Source: Deltaproteobacteria bacterium
Lineage (GTDB): Bacteria > Desulfobacterota > Binatia > Bin18
Direction: 5' to 3'
NCBI GenBank assembly: GCA_016200595.1
Contig: JACQEL010000652.1
Location: 1 to 6,064, forward strand
DNA length: 6,064 nucleotides
This document shows, piece by piece, positions 1-5,572 of the stretch (its first letter is position 1; every line of letters begins with the position of its first letter). Under the pieces are notes generated by a model that had not been told where the DNA came from, did not search any database, and was given only the letters and a program-made list of their open reading frames with translations. The translations under genes and the position numbers were made by a program.

Positions 1-274
1 AGTGGTACTCGCCGCTCGACTGCACGACTCCAGGCACTGGACGGTAATCGAGATGAGCAAGCTGATCGAAGAGATTTATTTCGGCAATGTTTACCCCAGG
101 ATAGAGCAAGGTCGCCTCAGCGTAGACCTTTGACGGCACTTCCCATTGATGCCCAGAGAAGCGCGCCACGACCTCACGTTCGAGTTCGCCGTAGAACTGC
201 CAGCCTAAAACTCCCGTCACTATGAGCAGGATAGGAAAGGCAGCCAGCAAAATTAGCCACAGTAGCCGGCGCAT
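1..274 (-). CDS. mrcB: Penicillin-binding protein 1B, N-terminal part (runs off the left edge)
   Basis: This is the first 91 codons of a bifunctional peptidoglycan synthase (glycosyltransferase plus transpeptidase), anchored in the inner membrane and acting in the periplasm. The visible part has a three-residue cytoplasmic tail, one membrane segment (about residues 4-24) and the start of a UB2H domain. The segment WEVPSKVYAEATLLYPG (44-60) followed by the LDYRPV stretch (75-80) is the typical UB2H opening of PBP1B proteins, where E. coli has a similar W-x-x-P-x-x-VY pattern and a YR-V motif. The catalytic domains lie outside the window. The tail is far shorter than in E. coli PBP1B. The ATG follows only a weak GAAAG-like ribosome site. 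It lies 113 bp downstream of htrA on the same strand. The family is clear; the 1B assignment rests on the UB2H pattern alone. Confidence 0.82.
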   Translation of the reverse strand, partial: MRRLLWLILLAAFPILLIVTGVLGWQFYGELEREVVARFSGHQWEVPSKVYAEATLLYPGVNIAEINLFDQLAHLDYRPVPGVVQSSGEYH

Positions 275-387
275 TGTTTTCAGTCTTTCATGTATGAGGA
301 ATACTTCCTAGCTAGACGATCATCAGGATATATCTCAGGCAGCAGAAGCTACCCGAGGCCGCTCGCGGAGGAATGGTCACTCTCCCC
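275..387. other. htrA-mrcB intergenic spacer
   Basis: This 113-bp non-coding gap separates the htrA stop codon from the mrcB start. It contains a small inverted repeat (AGGAA-TAC-TTCCT, 297-309) about 25 bp before mrcB, and on the minus strand a TATATC box that lacks a convincing -35 partner. I see no GC-rich hairpin with a T-tract, so no terminator is evident. mrcB could be co-transcribed with htrA or have its own weak promoter here. Confidence 0.4.
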
Positions 388-840
388 TTATCCTGCAGCT
401 TTGAGGGTCAGGAAGAAGGTGTTTTCACCCCGGCGAATGAGCAGCAACGCTCCCTTCCCCTTCTCCGTTCTCTGCAAAGCCCCACGATAGGAGGAAACAT
501 CGTGCACTTTCCAGCGATTGACTTCGAGAATCACATCTTTCTGTTGCACGCCAGCTTCCTCAGCGACGCTGCCCGACTCAACCTCCGAGACCATGACTCC
601 GGCGAGGTCTCCGTTGAGCCCCAGATCATCACGCAGCGGTGCAGAAAGCTCTTGTACAGTCAGTCCGAACTGCTCAGGCACTCGGGTAGCCGCAAAAGTT
701 GGCTGCTCTTCCGGTGGTTCAGCAATCCGCAGTTTGACTGTCTGATGTGCTTTATTCTCTCGGACAATTTCGACGGTTGCGGTTCCGCCGATTGGCAGAC
801 GTGCCACCAAGAGAGGCAGTTCTGCCGAATCGCCAAGCAC
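388..840 (-). CDS. htrA: HtrA/Do-family protease, C-terminal piece (rest of PDZ1 and PDZ2)
   Basis: This is the continuation of the preceding htrA piece in a different frame. Its first residues (VLGDSAELPLLVARLPIG, with GTG at 840) follow directly on from the FNDR of the upstream piece, giving the usual PDZ1 ending in which a ligand-binding helix is followed by a V-x-I-x-R-E strand (TATVEIVREN). A linker with LRIAEPPEEQP leads to a second PDZ domain (about residues 60-148 of this piece: FGLTVQEL, GVMVSEVESGSVAEEAGVQQKDVILEVN, ending FFLTLKAAG). With one base restored, the joined protein is about 506 residues, normal for the family. I do not think this is a separate gene: the GTG has no ribosome site of its own and the product would begin inside a PDZ domain. 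Confidence 0.85.
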   Translation of the reverse strand: MLGDSAELPLLVARLPIGGTATVEIVRENKAHQTVKLRIAEPPEEQPTFAATRVPEQFGLTVQELSAPLRDDLGLNGDLAGVMVSEVESGSVAEEAGVQQKDVILEVNRWKVHDVSSYRGALQRTEKGKGALLLIRRGENTFFLTLKAAG

Positions 841-1907
841 CTGTCGTTAAAAGACACAATCACATCTCCAGCTTTGAGACCAGCCTCTTGGGCAGGGCCA
901 CCACGAATTACTTCGGCTATTCGGGCCCCCTTTGCCACGGGAAGCCCTAAGGAGGTGGCGATCTCCGGCGTCACCTTCTGAATCATGACGCCAATCCAGC
1001 CGCGCGTGATTTTTCCTTTGGCTTTGAGTTGAGGCACAAGCTCTTTGGCCACGTTGACCGGGATGGCAAAACCAATGCCGACATTGCCACCGGTGCGGCT
1101 ATAGATAGCCGTGTTTATGCCGACTATTTCGCCCTGCAAATTAATCAGGGGACCACCAGAATTGCCGGGATTAATCGAGGCGTCGGTCTGGATAAATTGA
1201 TCGTATGACCCGTGCCCAATATGCCGTCCGGTGGCGCTCACAATCCCTGCAGTCACGGTGTGATCCAATCCAAACGGGTTGCCAATGGCCATGACCCACT
1301 CGCCAACGCGCAAATGATCGGAGTCGCCAAGCACAATAGTGGTGAGAGACTCCGGCCCATCAATCTTTATCAGCGCCAAGTCAGTCTTCGCATCAGCGCC
1401 AACCAGGGTGCCGCGATATTCTTTTTCATTGGTCAAGGTGACCCAAATCTCTGCCGCATTTTCAATGACATGGTCATTGGTGAGGATGTATCCTTGCTGA
1501 TCCAGGATGATCCCTGAGCCGAGACTCTTTTGCTGAAAACTATGGGGCGGAAAGGGGCTAAAAAAGTGCTCAAAAGGTTCCCAGAAATCACGGAAGGGAT
1601 CATCCTGGTGACTCTGGGAACCGCGAGACGACCGAGACCCTTTTGCTGGCGTTGACGAAGAATAAATGGAAATATTGACAACTGCCGCGCTCAATCGTTC
1701 CGCTAGCTCGATAAAGTCAGGCAAGGTGTGTGGCAGCACCGCTCCTGCTGGTGAGGACGAGAGCGTGGTCTCATGCTTTTGTCTTTCACGGCTATTTTCC
1801 TCGGCCAGTAACAACTGGCTCCACGCCAGGAATAATGTACCTGCCAAAAGACCGTTAACAGCAAGAGGGCGAACACCCCCTGCTGAGAGAGGAGAAATGC
1901 CGCTCAT
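660..1907 (-). CDS. htrA: HtrA/Do-family periplasmic serine protease, N-terminal piece (frameshifted)
   Basis: This piece carries the export signal, protease domain and most of the first PDZ domain of an HtrA/DegP-type envelope protease, which degrades or refolds damaged exported proteins. Residues 14-35 form a signal peptide with possible cleavage after Ala35. The catalytic triad is intact: His146 (TNDHV), Asp176 (KTDLALI) and Ser250 (NPGNSGGP). The phenylalanine/proline-rich loop at about 104-122 matches the variable LA-loop region. PDZ1 begins near residue 303 and reads normally to Arg356 (GDVIVSFNDR). After that the frame is wrong: the last 59 residues to position 660 are not protease-like, and the true continuation lies one frame over (388-840). 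The start lies three bases after the DUF1844 stop, with GAGGAAAG upstream, so translational coupling is likely. The family is certain; whether the break is genuine or a read error is not known. Confidence 0.9.
   Translation of the reverse strand: MSGISPLSAGGVRPLAVNGLLAGTLFLAWSQLLLAEENSRERQKHETTLSSSPAGAVLPHTLPDFIELAERLSAAVVNISIYSSSTPAKGSRSSRGSQSHQDDPFRDFWEPFEHFFSPFPPHSFQQKSLGSGIILDQQGYILTNDHVIENAAEIWVTLTNEKEYRGTLVGADAKTDLALIKIDGPESLTTIVLGDSDHLRVGEWVMAIGNPFGLDHTVTAGIVSATGRHIGHGSYDQFIQTDASINPGNSGGPLINLQGEIVGINTAIYSRTGGNVGIGFAIPVNVAKELVPQLKAKGKITRGWIGVMIQKVTPEIATSLGLPVAKGARIAEVIRGGPAQEAGLKAGDVIVSFNDRCLAIRQNCLSWWHVCQSAEPQPSKLSERIKHIRQSNCGLLNHRKSSQLLRLPECLSSSD
838..843 (-). other. Frameshift site in htrA
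   Basis: At the join of the two htrA pieces the minus strand reads AAC GAC AGG TGC TTG. The family pattern calls for AAC GAC AGG GTG CTT GGC (N-D-R-V-L-G). One G, a C at 840/841 on the plus strand, is therefore missing from what would be a GGG run. Such a short-homopolymer loss is typical of sequencing or assembly error, but a real mutation cannot be excluded. I see no slippery heptamer or downstream stem that would suggest programmed frameshifting. Confidence 0.75.
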
Positions 1908-1910
1908 GTG

Positions 1911-2369
1911 TTAGTCTTTCCTCTGAGAGGGATCGCGCTCTTTTTTGGCTAGCTCAACATAGCGCATGCGCAGGTCAAAGAGAGCATTTTCCAGGATCGC
2001 CTCTTCAGCAGAGTCAAGATTCCCCACGGTTTTCTGCTTGAGGAGCGCGAGCACGTCGATCATTTGCTGAGCTGCGGAGAGATCTTGTTGCGGCGCTTGC
2101 CCAGGGACAGGCGGAATCTCTCCCATGTACATCAGCGCTTGCGTGCTTAACCCTAAGAGAAAACTGGAAAAAGAAATCTCCGCATGGTGCGCCGAGGAAG
2201 CCGAATGCCGCGGCTCCGGGTGAGGCGGCGAGGCTGGTTCTTCTGGCCGAGTATGCTCTGCCGATTGCTCCGGCGACTGGCCAGAGTCGAGGTCGTCAGG
2301 GGTTGAGGTGAACCGTCGGCGGTCTTGCACGCGAAAACCGCGCTCATTTTCCTTCTCTTCTGTTGCCAT
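1911..2369 (-). CDS. DUF1844 domain protein
   Basis: This complete 152-residue protein belongs to the DUF1844 family, whose function I do not know. It has three parts. Residues 1-20 contain the charged GFRVQDRRRF opening common in this family. Residues 21-62 are a low-complexity Pro/Ser/Glu/His linker. The DUF1844 core (about 64-145) contains ISFSSFLLGLSTQALMYMGE, a moderately hydrophobic stretch, and a predicted helical pair (AAQQMIDVLALLKQKTVGNL and the AEEAILENALFDLRMRYVEL segment). There is no signal peptide, so it is probably cytoplasmic or membrane-associated. A good GGAGG site (2379-2383) lies nine bases before the ATG and a sigma70-like promoter lies upstream. It is the first gene of a unit with htrA, whose ATG begins three bases after this stop. 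The pairing suggests a link to envelope quality control, but that is inference. Confidence 0.85.
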   Translation of the reverse strand: MATEEKENERGFRVQDRRRFTSTPDDLDSGQSPEQSAEHTRPEEPASPPHPEPRHSASSAHHAEISFSSFLLGLSTQALMYMGEIPPVPGQAPQQDLSAAQQMIDVLALLKQKTVGNLDSAEEAILENALFDLRMRYVELAKKERDPSQRKD

Positions 2370-2378
2370 AAGCCAAAG

Positions 2379-2383
2379 CCTCC
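2379..2383 (-). promoter_or_regulatory. Ribosome binding site for the DUF1844 gene
   Basis: The minus strand reads GGAGG here, nine bases before the ATG whose first base is 2369. It is one of the two clearest Shine-Dalgarno sites in the window and supports this start. Confidence 0.7.
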
Positions 2384-2397
2384 GGAAAATAAATATT

Positions 2398-2412
2398 CAG
2401 ATCAACGATCTG
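2398..2412. repeat. Small inverted repeat in the DUF1844 leader
   Basis: A perfect 6-bp inverted repeat, CAGATC-AAC-GATCTG on the plus strand, lies between the predicted promoter and the ribosome site of the DUF1844 gene. On the minus strand it is followed by an A/T-rich stretch (AATATTTATTTT). It could be a weak terminator for the upstream glycosyltransferase, a leader hairpin, or an operator. Sequence alone does not decide. Confidence 0.35.
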
Positions 2413-2427
2413 GACTTTTTCTCTCTC

Positions 2428-2457
2428 AATATATTTCCTTGAGGGTTCCTTTAACAA
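2428..2457 (-). promoter_or_regulatory. Predicted sigma70-like promoter for the DUF1844-htrA unit
   Basis: On the minus strand, TTGTTA (2457-2452) and TATATT (2433-2428) are separated by 18 bp, close to the housekeeping consensus. Transcription would begin near 2421, giving a leader of roughly 50 nt. A CTCAA/TTGAG inverted repeat (2425-2443) overlaps the -10 box and could be a regulator site. I see no RpoE-type or CpxR-type site that would mark an envelope-stress promoter. Confidence 0.45.
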
Positions 2458-2470
2458 GGCGGGAGGGTCT

Positions 2471-3457
2471 TCACAATCGTGCGAGACATGTCAGCACCTC
2501 TTCACACGAGATTTCTGCGAAAGAGATACCGGCGACATGCGGCAGAGCCGTTCGATACTGGACATTATGAATGACCGACAATGAGCCACCCAGGGGTCTC
2601 CACTGCTGCGGACGAGTCGGCCCAAACAAGACTACCCCTCGTGCACCGACTGCGCCTGCCAGGTGACTAATGCCCGAATCGTTGCCGACATACAAATCCG
2701 CGCGACTTAAGAGCGCAGCTACTTGGGCAAGGGATAGACGGCTTTCTATTGTACCCCCGGTTTGCCGCCAGTGTTCCGTTTCCTGTTCTTCCGCCGGACC
2801 GAGCACAAGCAAGACTTTACCCTTTTTCTTTTTTTGCCACCACTGACCGACTTCCACGAACCCTTCAGCTCTCCAACGCTTCTTTTGTCCGCCGCTGCCA
2901 GGATGAACTACCAGCACCCTGGAAGAGGGCGGCCAGTTCTGCAGTTGCCAGTACCGGTCAAGCCACTGCCTTTCCTTATCTTCAAGAAGAAGAGAAGGTC
3001 CGCGCAATGCCTCAGCGCCGACGCAGCCTAGATAATATGCACTAGCATGACAATCTTCTTGACCAGCAAAAAAGGCAAAGGACTGAACTCGTCCAGGAGT
3101 GATCATATCAAGATTTGCTTTTACTTCAGGATAGGCATGCCCGAACCATGAAAAAACCTCGGAGACAGGCAAAGGGAAGAGCAAGCCTTCGGCTCTTTTA
3201 CTGGTTCCAGGCCGGGAGAAGAGCTGGGCAAAGATTCCGCTATCAAGGGAAAGCACCCGCTGGACGAAAGGGAATCGCTCTATCATTCCCAATAGCTCTC
3301 CTCGAGCTCCGACTTGGACTACACCATCAGCTGTCGAGTCGGCAATTTCCTGTAGTGCCGGTAGGAAGCAAAGAAAATCGCCCAGGCTTCCGGGAAACAG
3401 CACCAGGGGATGCGATTGTCCATTTCGATTGACTTTCCCGTCTTGCATCGATACCAT
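2471..3457 (-). CDS. Glycosyltransferase family 9 (heptosyltransferase-like)
   Basis: This complete 328-residue GT-B-fold enzyme belongs to the ADP-heptose:LPS heptosyltransferase family, which adds sugars to lipopolysaccharide core at the cytoplasmic face of the inner membrane. The N-terminal half opens with FPGSLGDFLCFLPALQ (21-36), where Asp27 aligns with the catalytic-base aspartate of the SLGD motif in WaaC-type enzymes. The nucleotide-sugar half has HPGSGGQKKRW (185-195), GNDSGISHLAGAVG (258-271) and FGPTRPQQWRPLG (278-290), all hallmarks of the family. No signal peptide is present. The acceptor and donor cannot be told from the sequence, and no other LPS genes lie beside it, so no symbol is given. 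The ATG at 3457 has AAGGA only three bases upstream; Met4 (3448) is an alternative start. It is divergent from cysK and separated by 101 bp from the DUF1844 gene, which has its own promoter. Confidence 0.88.
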   Translation of the reverse strand: MVSMQDGKVNRNGQSHPLVLFPGSLGDFLCFLPALQEIADSTADGVVQVGARGELLGMIERFPFVQRVLSLDSGIFAQLFSRPGTSKRAEGLLFPLPVSEVFSWFGHAYPEVKANLDMITPGRVQSFAFFAGQEDCHASAYYLGCVGAEALRGPSLLLEDKERQWLDRYWQLQNWPPSSRVLVVHPGSGGQKKRWRAEGFVEVGQWWQKKKKGKVLLVLGPAEEQETEHWRQTGGTIESRLSLAQVAALLSRADLYVGNDSGISHLAGAVGARGVVLFGPTRPQQWRPLGGSLSVIHNVQYRTALPHVAGISFAEISCEEVLTCLARL

Positions 3458-3495
3458 AAGTCCTTATTTGTCAATGCTGTATTAATGACCCACAA
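3458..3495. promoter_or_regulatory. Compact divergent intergenic region (glycosyltransferase / cysK)
   Basis: Only about 40 bp separates the divergent starts, so the promoters for both genes must overlap here or lie within the opposite coding sequences. On the plus strand TATTAAT (3480-3486) is a possible -10 box for cysK, but I find no good -35 at the right distance. If it is used, the cysK leader would be about ten bases long, with no Shine-Dalgarno sequence. Confidence 0.3.
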
Positions 3496-3501
3496 TTGGT
3501 T

Positions 3502-4443
3502 ATGCCAGTCCCGTGTCAAGTCGCTCATTCACTACTCGAACTCATTGGTGCCACACCAATCGTGCAATTACACAAGCTACCGCATTCCTCCCGGGACGCA
3601 GAGGTTTGGGCCAAACTGGAATCCCTCAATCCAGGAGGCAGTGTAAAAGATCGGATCTGCCTCAGTATGATCACGGCGGCAGAAGAGGCCGGCAGACTTC
3701 GCCCTGGAGATACAGTGGTCGAACCAACGAGTGGGAACACGGGAATCGGCCTCGCTGTGGTGGCAGCGGTCAAAGGGTATCATCTGATCTTAACCATGCC
3801 AGATACCATGAGCGAAGAGCGTCGTAGTCTCCTCGCAGCCTATGGTGCTACGCTCATGCTCACCCCGGACTCGAAAGGGATGCACGCAGCCATACAGAAA
3901 GCCGAGGAAATTCTCGCTGACCACCCTGAGTATTTCATGCCCCAGCAGTTTAGCAATCCGGCGAATCCTGCGGCACACCGTTTAACCACGGCTAGTGAAA
4001 TACTCCAACAGATGCCGTCGGTAGACGCCCTCGTGGCTGGAGTGGGCACTGGGGGAACCATCACTGGAGTTGGAGAAGTCCTGAGGGAAAATTTCCCCGA
4101 CCTACAAATCTTCGCCGTCGAACCCGCATCCTCTCCAATTCTTTCTGGAGGAGAGGCCGGGTACCATAATATACAAGGAATTGGCGCTGGTTTTGTCCCG
4201 ACAGTCCTCAACACCACAGTGTATGATGAGGTGATTACGGTCACTGATGAGGAAGCCACTCTTTACACCCGGCGACTTGCCGGTGAGGAAGGCATCCTGG
4301 TCGGGGTCTCTTCAGGGGCGGTATGTGCAGCGGCGTTGCAAGTTGCCCGCCGGTTGGGAAAAGGAAAATCCATTCTGGCCATCTTTTGCGATACCGGGGA
4401 ACGCTACCTCACAACTGACCTTTTCCAAGCAGAAGGCATTTAA
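3502..4443 (+). CDS. cysK: Cysteine synthase A (O-acetylserine sulfhydrylase)
   Basis: This cytoplasmic PLP enzyme makes L-cysteine from O-acetylserine and sulfide, the last step of cysteine synthesis. The 313-residue length is normal. NPGGSVKDR (43-51) holds the PLP-binding Lys49. EPTSGNTG (74-81) is the substrate-binding loop, GVGTGGT (180-186) the cofactor phosphate loop, and VSSGA (269-273) holds the serine expected to contact the pyridine ring. The C-terminal CDTGERYLTT matches CysK rather than CysM, where the arginine-containing variant CDRGDRYL is usual. I prefer the ATG at 3502; an in-frame TTG at 3496 would add two residues. Neither has a clear ribosome site, so initiation may rely on a very short leader. 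It is followed after 14 bp by larE, suggesting an operon. A related beta-replacing enzyme with another acceptor is possible but less likely. Confidence 0.92.
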   Translation: MPVPCQVAHSLLELIGATPIVQLHKLPHSSRDAEVWAKLESLNPGGSVKDRICLSMITAAEEAGRLRPGDTVVEPTSGNTGIGLAVVAAVKGYHLILTMPDTMSEERRSLLAAYGATLMLTPDSKGMHAAIQKAEEILADHPEYFMPQQFSNPANPAAHRLTTASEILQQMPSVDALVAGVGTGGTITGVGEVLRENFPDLQIFAVEPASSPILSGGEAGYHNIQGIGAGFVPTVLNTTVYDEVITVTDEEATLYTRRLAGEEGILVGVSSGAVCAAALQVARRLGKGKSILAIFCDTGERYLTTDLFQAEGI

Positions 4444-4457
4444 GTAGGCAAGAGAAC

Positions 4458-5285
4458 ATGGCTCTCACCACCCTCTCAGTTGAGAACAAACTCGCTCATC
4501 TCAAAGTCATCCTCAAACAAATGGGGCCGACATTGGTCGCCTTCTCTGGAGGAGTAGACTCAAGTTTCTTACTTGCGGTAGCAGCTGAGGTACTACGCGA
4601 CCAGGTGGTCGCCTTGATGACTCTTTCCTCTTCTACCCCTCCAGAAGACATATCCCAAGCAAATTCCCTCGCTCAGGCGCGCAACGTCCGCTTCCTGACG
4701 ATTCAGCATAACGAGTTGGCCATTCCTGAATACGCGGCCAATCCGACCAATCGGTGCTACTTTTGTAAGAATTCTCTGTACGAAATTTGCCGTCGAGAGG
4801 CGGATCGTTTATCTCTCCGTTCAATTGTTGACGGGGTGAACCTCGACGATCTGCAAGATTATCGGCCAGGTTTGCGGGCGGCAGAAGAATATGGCGTTAT
4901 CCATCCTCTGGTCGAAGCGCAGTTCAACAAAGCCGAGATCCGCCACGGCAGTAGAGTACTGGAGCTGATGACCTGGGACAAGCCGGCGTCCCCATGTCTC
5001 TCTTCGCGAGTGCCCTATGGGACTCCGATCACCGCCGGCATGTTAGCGCAGATTGCGCAGGGGGAATCAGTGCTGCGCGCGCTGGGATTGAGGGAATTGC
5101 GAGTCCGCCATCACGGAAAAAGCGCGCGGATCGAAATTCGGGAGGGAGATCTCAGTAAGATATCTTCTGCGGGAACGATACAGACTATTAGTGAGGAATT
5201 GAAGAAGCTAGGCTTCGCTTCCGTCATGTTAGACTTAGCAGGGTACAGGAGTGGGGTGTTTAACGAAGGCCTGCAAAAGAAATGA
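4458..5285 (+). CDS. larE: ATP-dependent sulfur transferase LarE (three-cysteine type)
   Basis: LarE adenylates the pyridinium dicarboxylic acid mononucleotide made by LarB and inserts sulfur, a step in making the nickel-pincer (NPN) cofactor of lactate racemase and related enzymes. The 275-residue protein has the PP-loop SGGVDSS (30-36), NRCYFCK (98-104), DYRPGLRAAEEYGVIHPL (134-151), SPCLSSRVPYG (178-188, with Cys180 at the position of the sacrificial Cys176 of Lactobacillus plantarum LarE) and the C-terminal LDLAGYRSG motif. Cys100 and Cys103 together with Cys180 form the three-cysteine set linked to [4Fe-4S]-cluster LarE, such as that of Thermotoga maritima, in which the enzyme need not sacrifice its own sulfur. 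The start has a weak AGGCAAGAG upstream. It is 14 bp downstream of cysK. No larB, larC or larA is visible, so its use for NPN is inferred from the family. Confidence 0.9.
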   Translation: MALTTLSVENKLAHLKVILKQMGPTLVAFSGGVDSSFLLAVAAEVLRDQVVALMTLSSSTPPEDISQANSLAQARNVRFLTIQHNELAIPEYAANPTNRCYFCKNSLYEICRREADRLSLRSIVDGVNLDDLQDYRPGLRAAEEYGVIHPLVEAQFNKAEIRHGSRVLELMTWDKPASPCLSSRVPYGTPITAGMLAQIAQGESVLRALGLRELRVRHHGKSARIEIREGDLSKISSAGTIQTISEELKKLGFASVMLDLAGYRSGVFNEGLQKK

Positions 5286-5293
5286 GCAGCAAG

Positions 5294-5337
5294 CCTCATC
5301 TGGCTTTTCGTCTGACTGCGAACAAAGCCAGATGAGG
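5294..5337 (+). repeat. 14-bp perfect inverted repeat between larE and the zinc-ribbon gene
   Basis: The arms CCTCATCTGGCTTT (5294-5307) and AAAGCCAGATGAGG (5324-5337) are perfectly complementary around a 16-nt loop that may form a further 3-bp stem (TCG/CGA). It starts nine bases after the larE stop codon. No run of T follows the right arm, so it is not a textbook intrinsic terminator. It may be a partial terminator, an mRNA-stabilising 3' hairpin, or a copy of a dispersed palindromic repeat. The next gene has its own strong ribosome site starting 16 bp after the hairpin. Confidence 0.7.
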
Positions 5338-5352
5338 TGTGAGCCTTCTTTG

Positions 5353-5360
5353 AAAGGAGT
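5353..5360 (+). promoter_or_regulatory. Ribosome binding site deciding the start of the zinc-ribbon gene
   Basis: AAAGGAGT lies with its AGGAG core seven bases before the ATG at 5367 and only four before a GTG at 5364. The spacing favours the ATG. Confidence 0.7.
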
Positions 5361-5366
5361 GGGGTG

Positions 5367-5558
5367 ATGGATCTTCCGAGTTTCCCAAAATGTCAGAAGT
5401 GCAATGCCGGGGTATTGATTCCACTATCTGATTATGGACAAGAAGGGGCTTCGGTACTCTTCAAAGCCTGGGTTTGCACGAATCCAGACTGTGGCTTTTC
5501 TTTGCGAGTGGATAAAGGAGAGGTCACCTACGGGAAGAAAATAGAAACAAAGCACTAG
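5367..5558 (+). CDS. Small four-cysteine zinc-ribbon protein, function unknown
   Basis: This 63-residue protein has two cysteine pairs, Cys9-x2-Cys12 (KCQKC) and Cys37-x4-Cys42 (VCTNPDC), spaced like a zinc ribbon that binds one metal ion. The second knuckle is followed by GFSLRVDKGEVTYGKK, a probable beta strand and basic tail. No signal peptide or membrane segment is present, so it should be cytoplasmic. I do not recognise a named family, and zinc ribbons of this size may bind nucleic acid or protein. A strong ribosome site supports the ATG at 5367. It is the last gene on this strand, 81 bp after larE, and its stop codon forms the beginning of the loop of the terminator hairpin. Co-transcription with cysK-larE is possible if the hairpin at 5294 is leaky. 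Confidence 0.72.
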   Translation: MDLPSFPKCQKCNAGVLIPLSDYGQEGASVLFKAWVCTNPDCGFSLRVDKGEVTYGKKIETKH

Positions 5559-5572
5559 AAGTGCTTTGTTTT
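5545..5572. terminator. Bidirectional intrinsic terminator between the zinc-ribbon gene and 23S rRNA
   Basis: A perfect 11-bp stem (AAACAAAGCAC at 5545-5555 with GTGCTTTGTTT at 5561-5571) encloses a 5-nt loop, TAGAA. The right arm ends in a T-rich stretch on the plus strand. On the minus strand the other arm gives TTTGTTTCTATTTTC, so the hairpin can end transcription from both directions: the cysK-side genes and the convergent rRNA operon. The zinc-ribbon TAG stop is inside the loop, so coding sequence runs into the stem. Confidence 0.8.

Noticed and set aside
660..839. The last 59 residues of the N-terminal htrA reading frame as a novel C-terminal domain
   Set aside because: The same bases in the neighbouring frame encode perfect PDZ1 and linker sequence, so this tail is out-of-frame translation after the frameshift.
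838..843. Programmed ribosomal frameshifting in htrA
   Set aside because: There is no slippery heptamer, internal Shine-Dalgarno or downstream stem, and the HtrA family is not known to use recoding; a lost base explains the data better.
373..981. A 202-codon open frame on the plus strand, antisense to htrA
   Set aside because: It overlaps the well-supported protease on the other strand, its product has no recognisable domain, and it lacks a ribosome site. It is a shadow of the real gene.
2398..2412. A strong intrinsic terminator for the glycosyltransferase gene
   Set aside because: The stem is only 6 bp and lies downstream of the predicted promoter of the next gene, so it would also interrupt that transcript; a leader hairpin or operator is as likely.
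3469..3474. A consensus TTGACA on the minus strand as the -35 box of the glycosyltransferase promoter
   Set aside because: It lies only 11 bp before the start codon, and no -10 box follows at 16-18 bp; the transcript would start inside the gene.
3840..4259. A 139-codon open frame antisense to cysK
   Set aside because: It lies entirely within a gene carrying all CysK motifs, and its product is low in recognisable structure.
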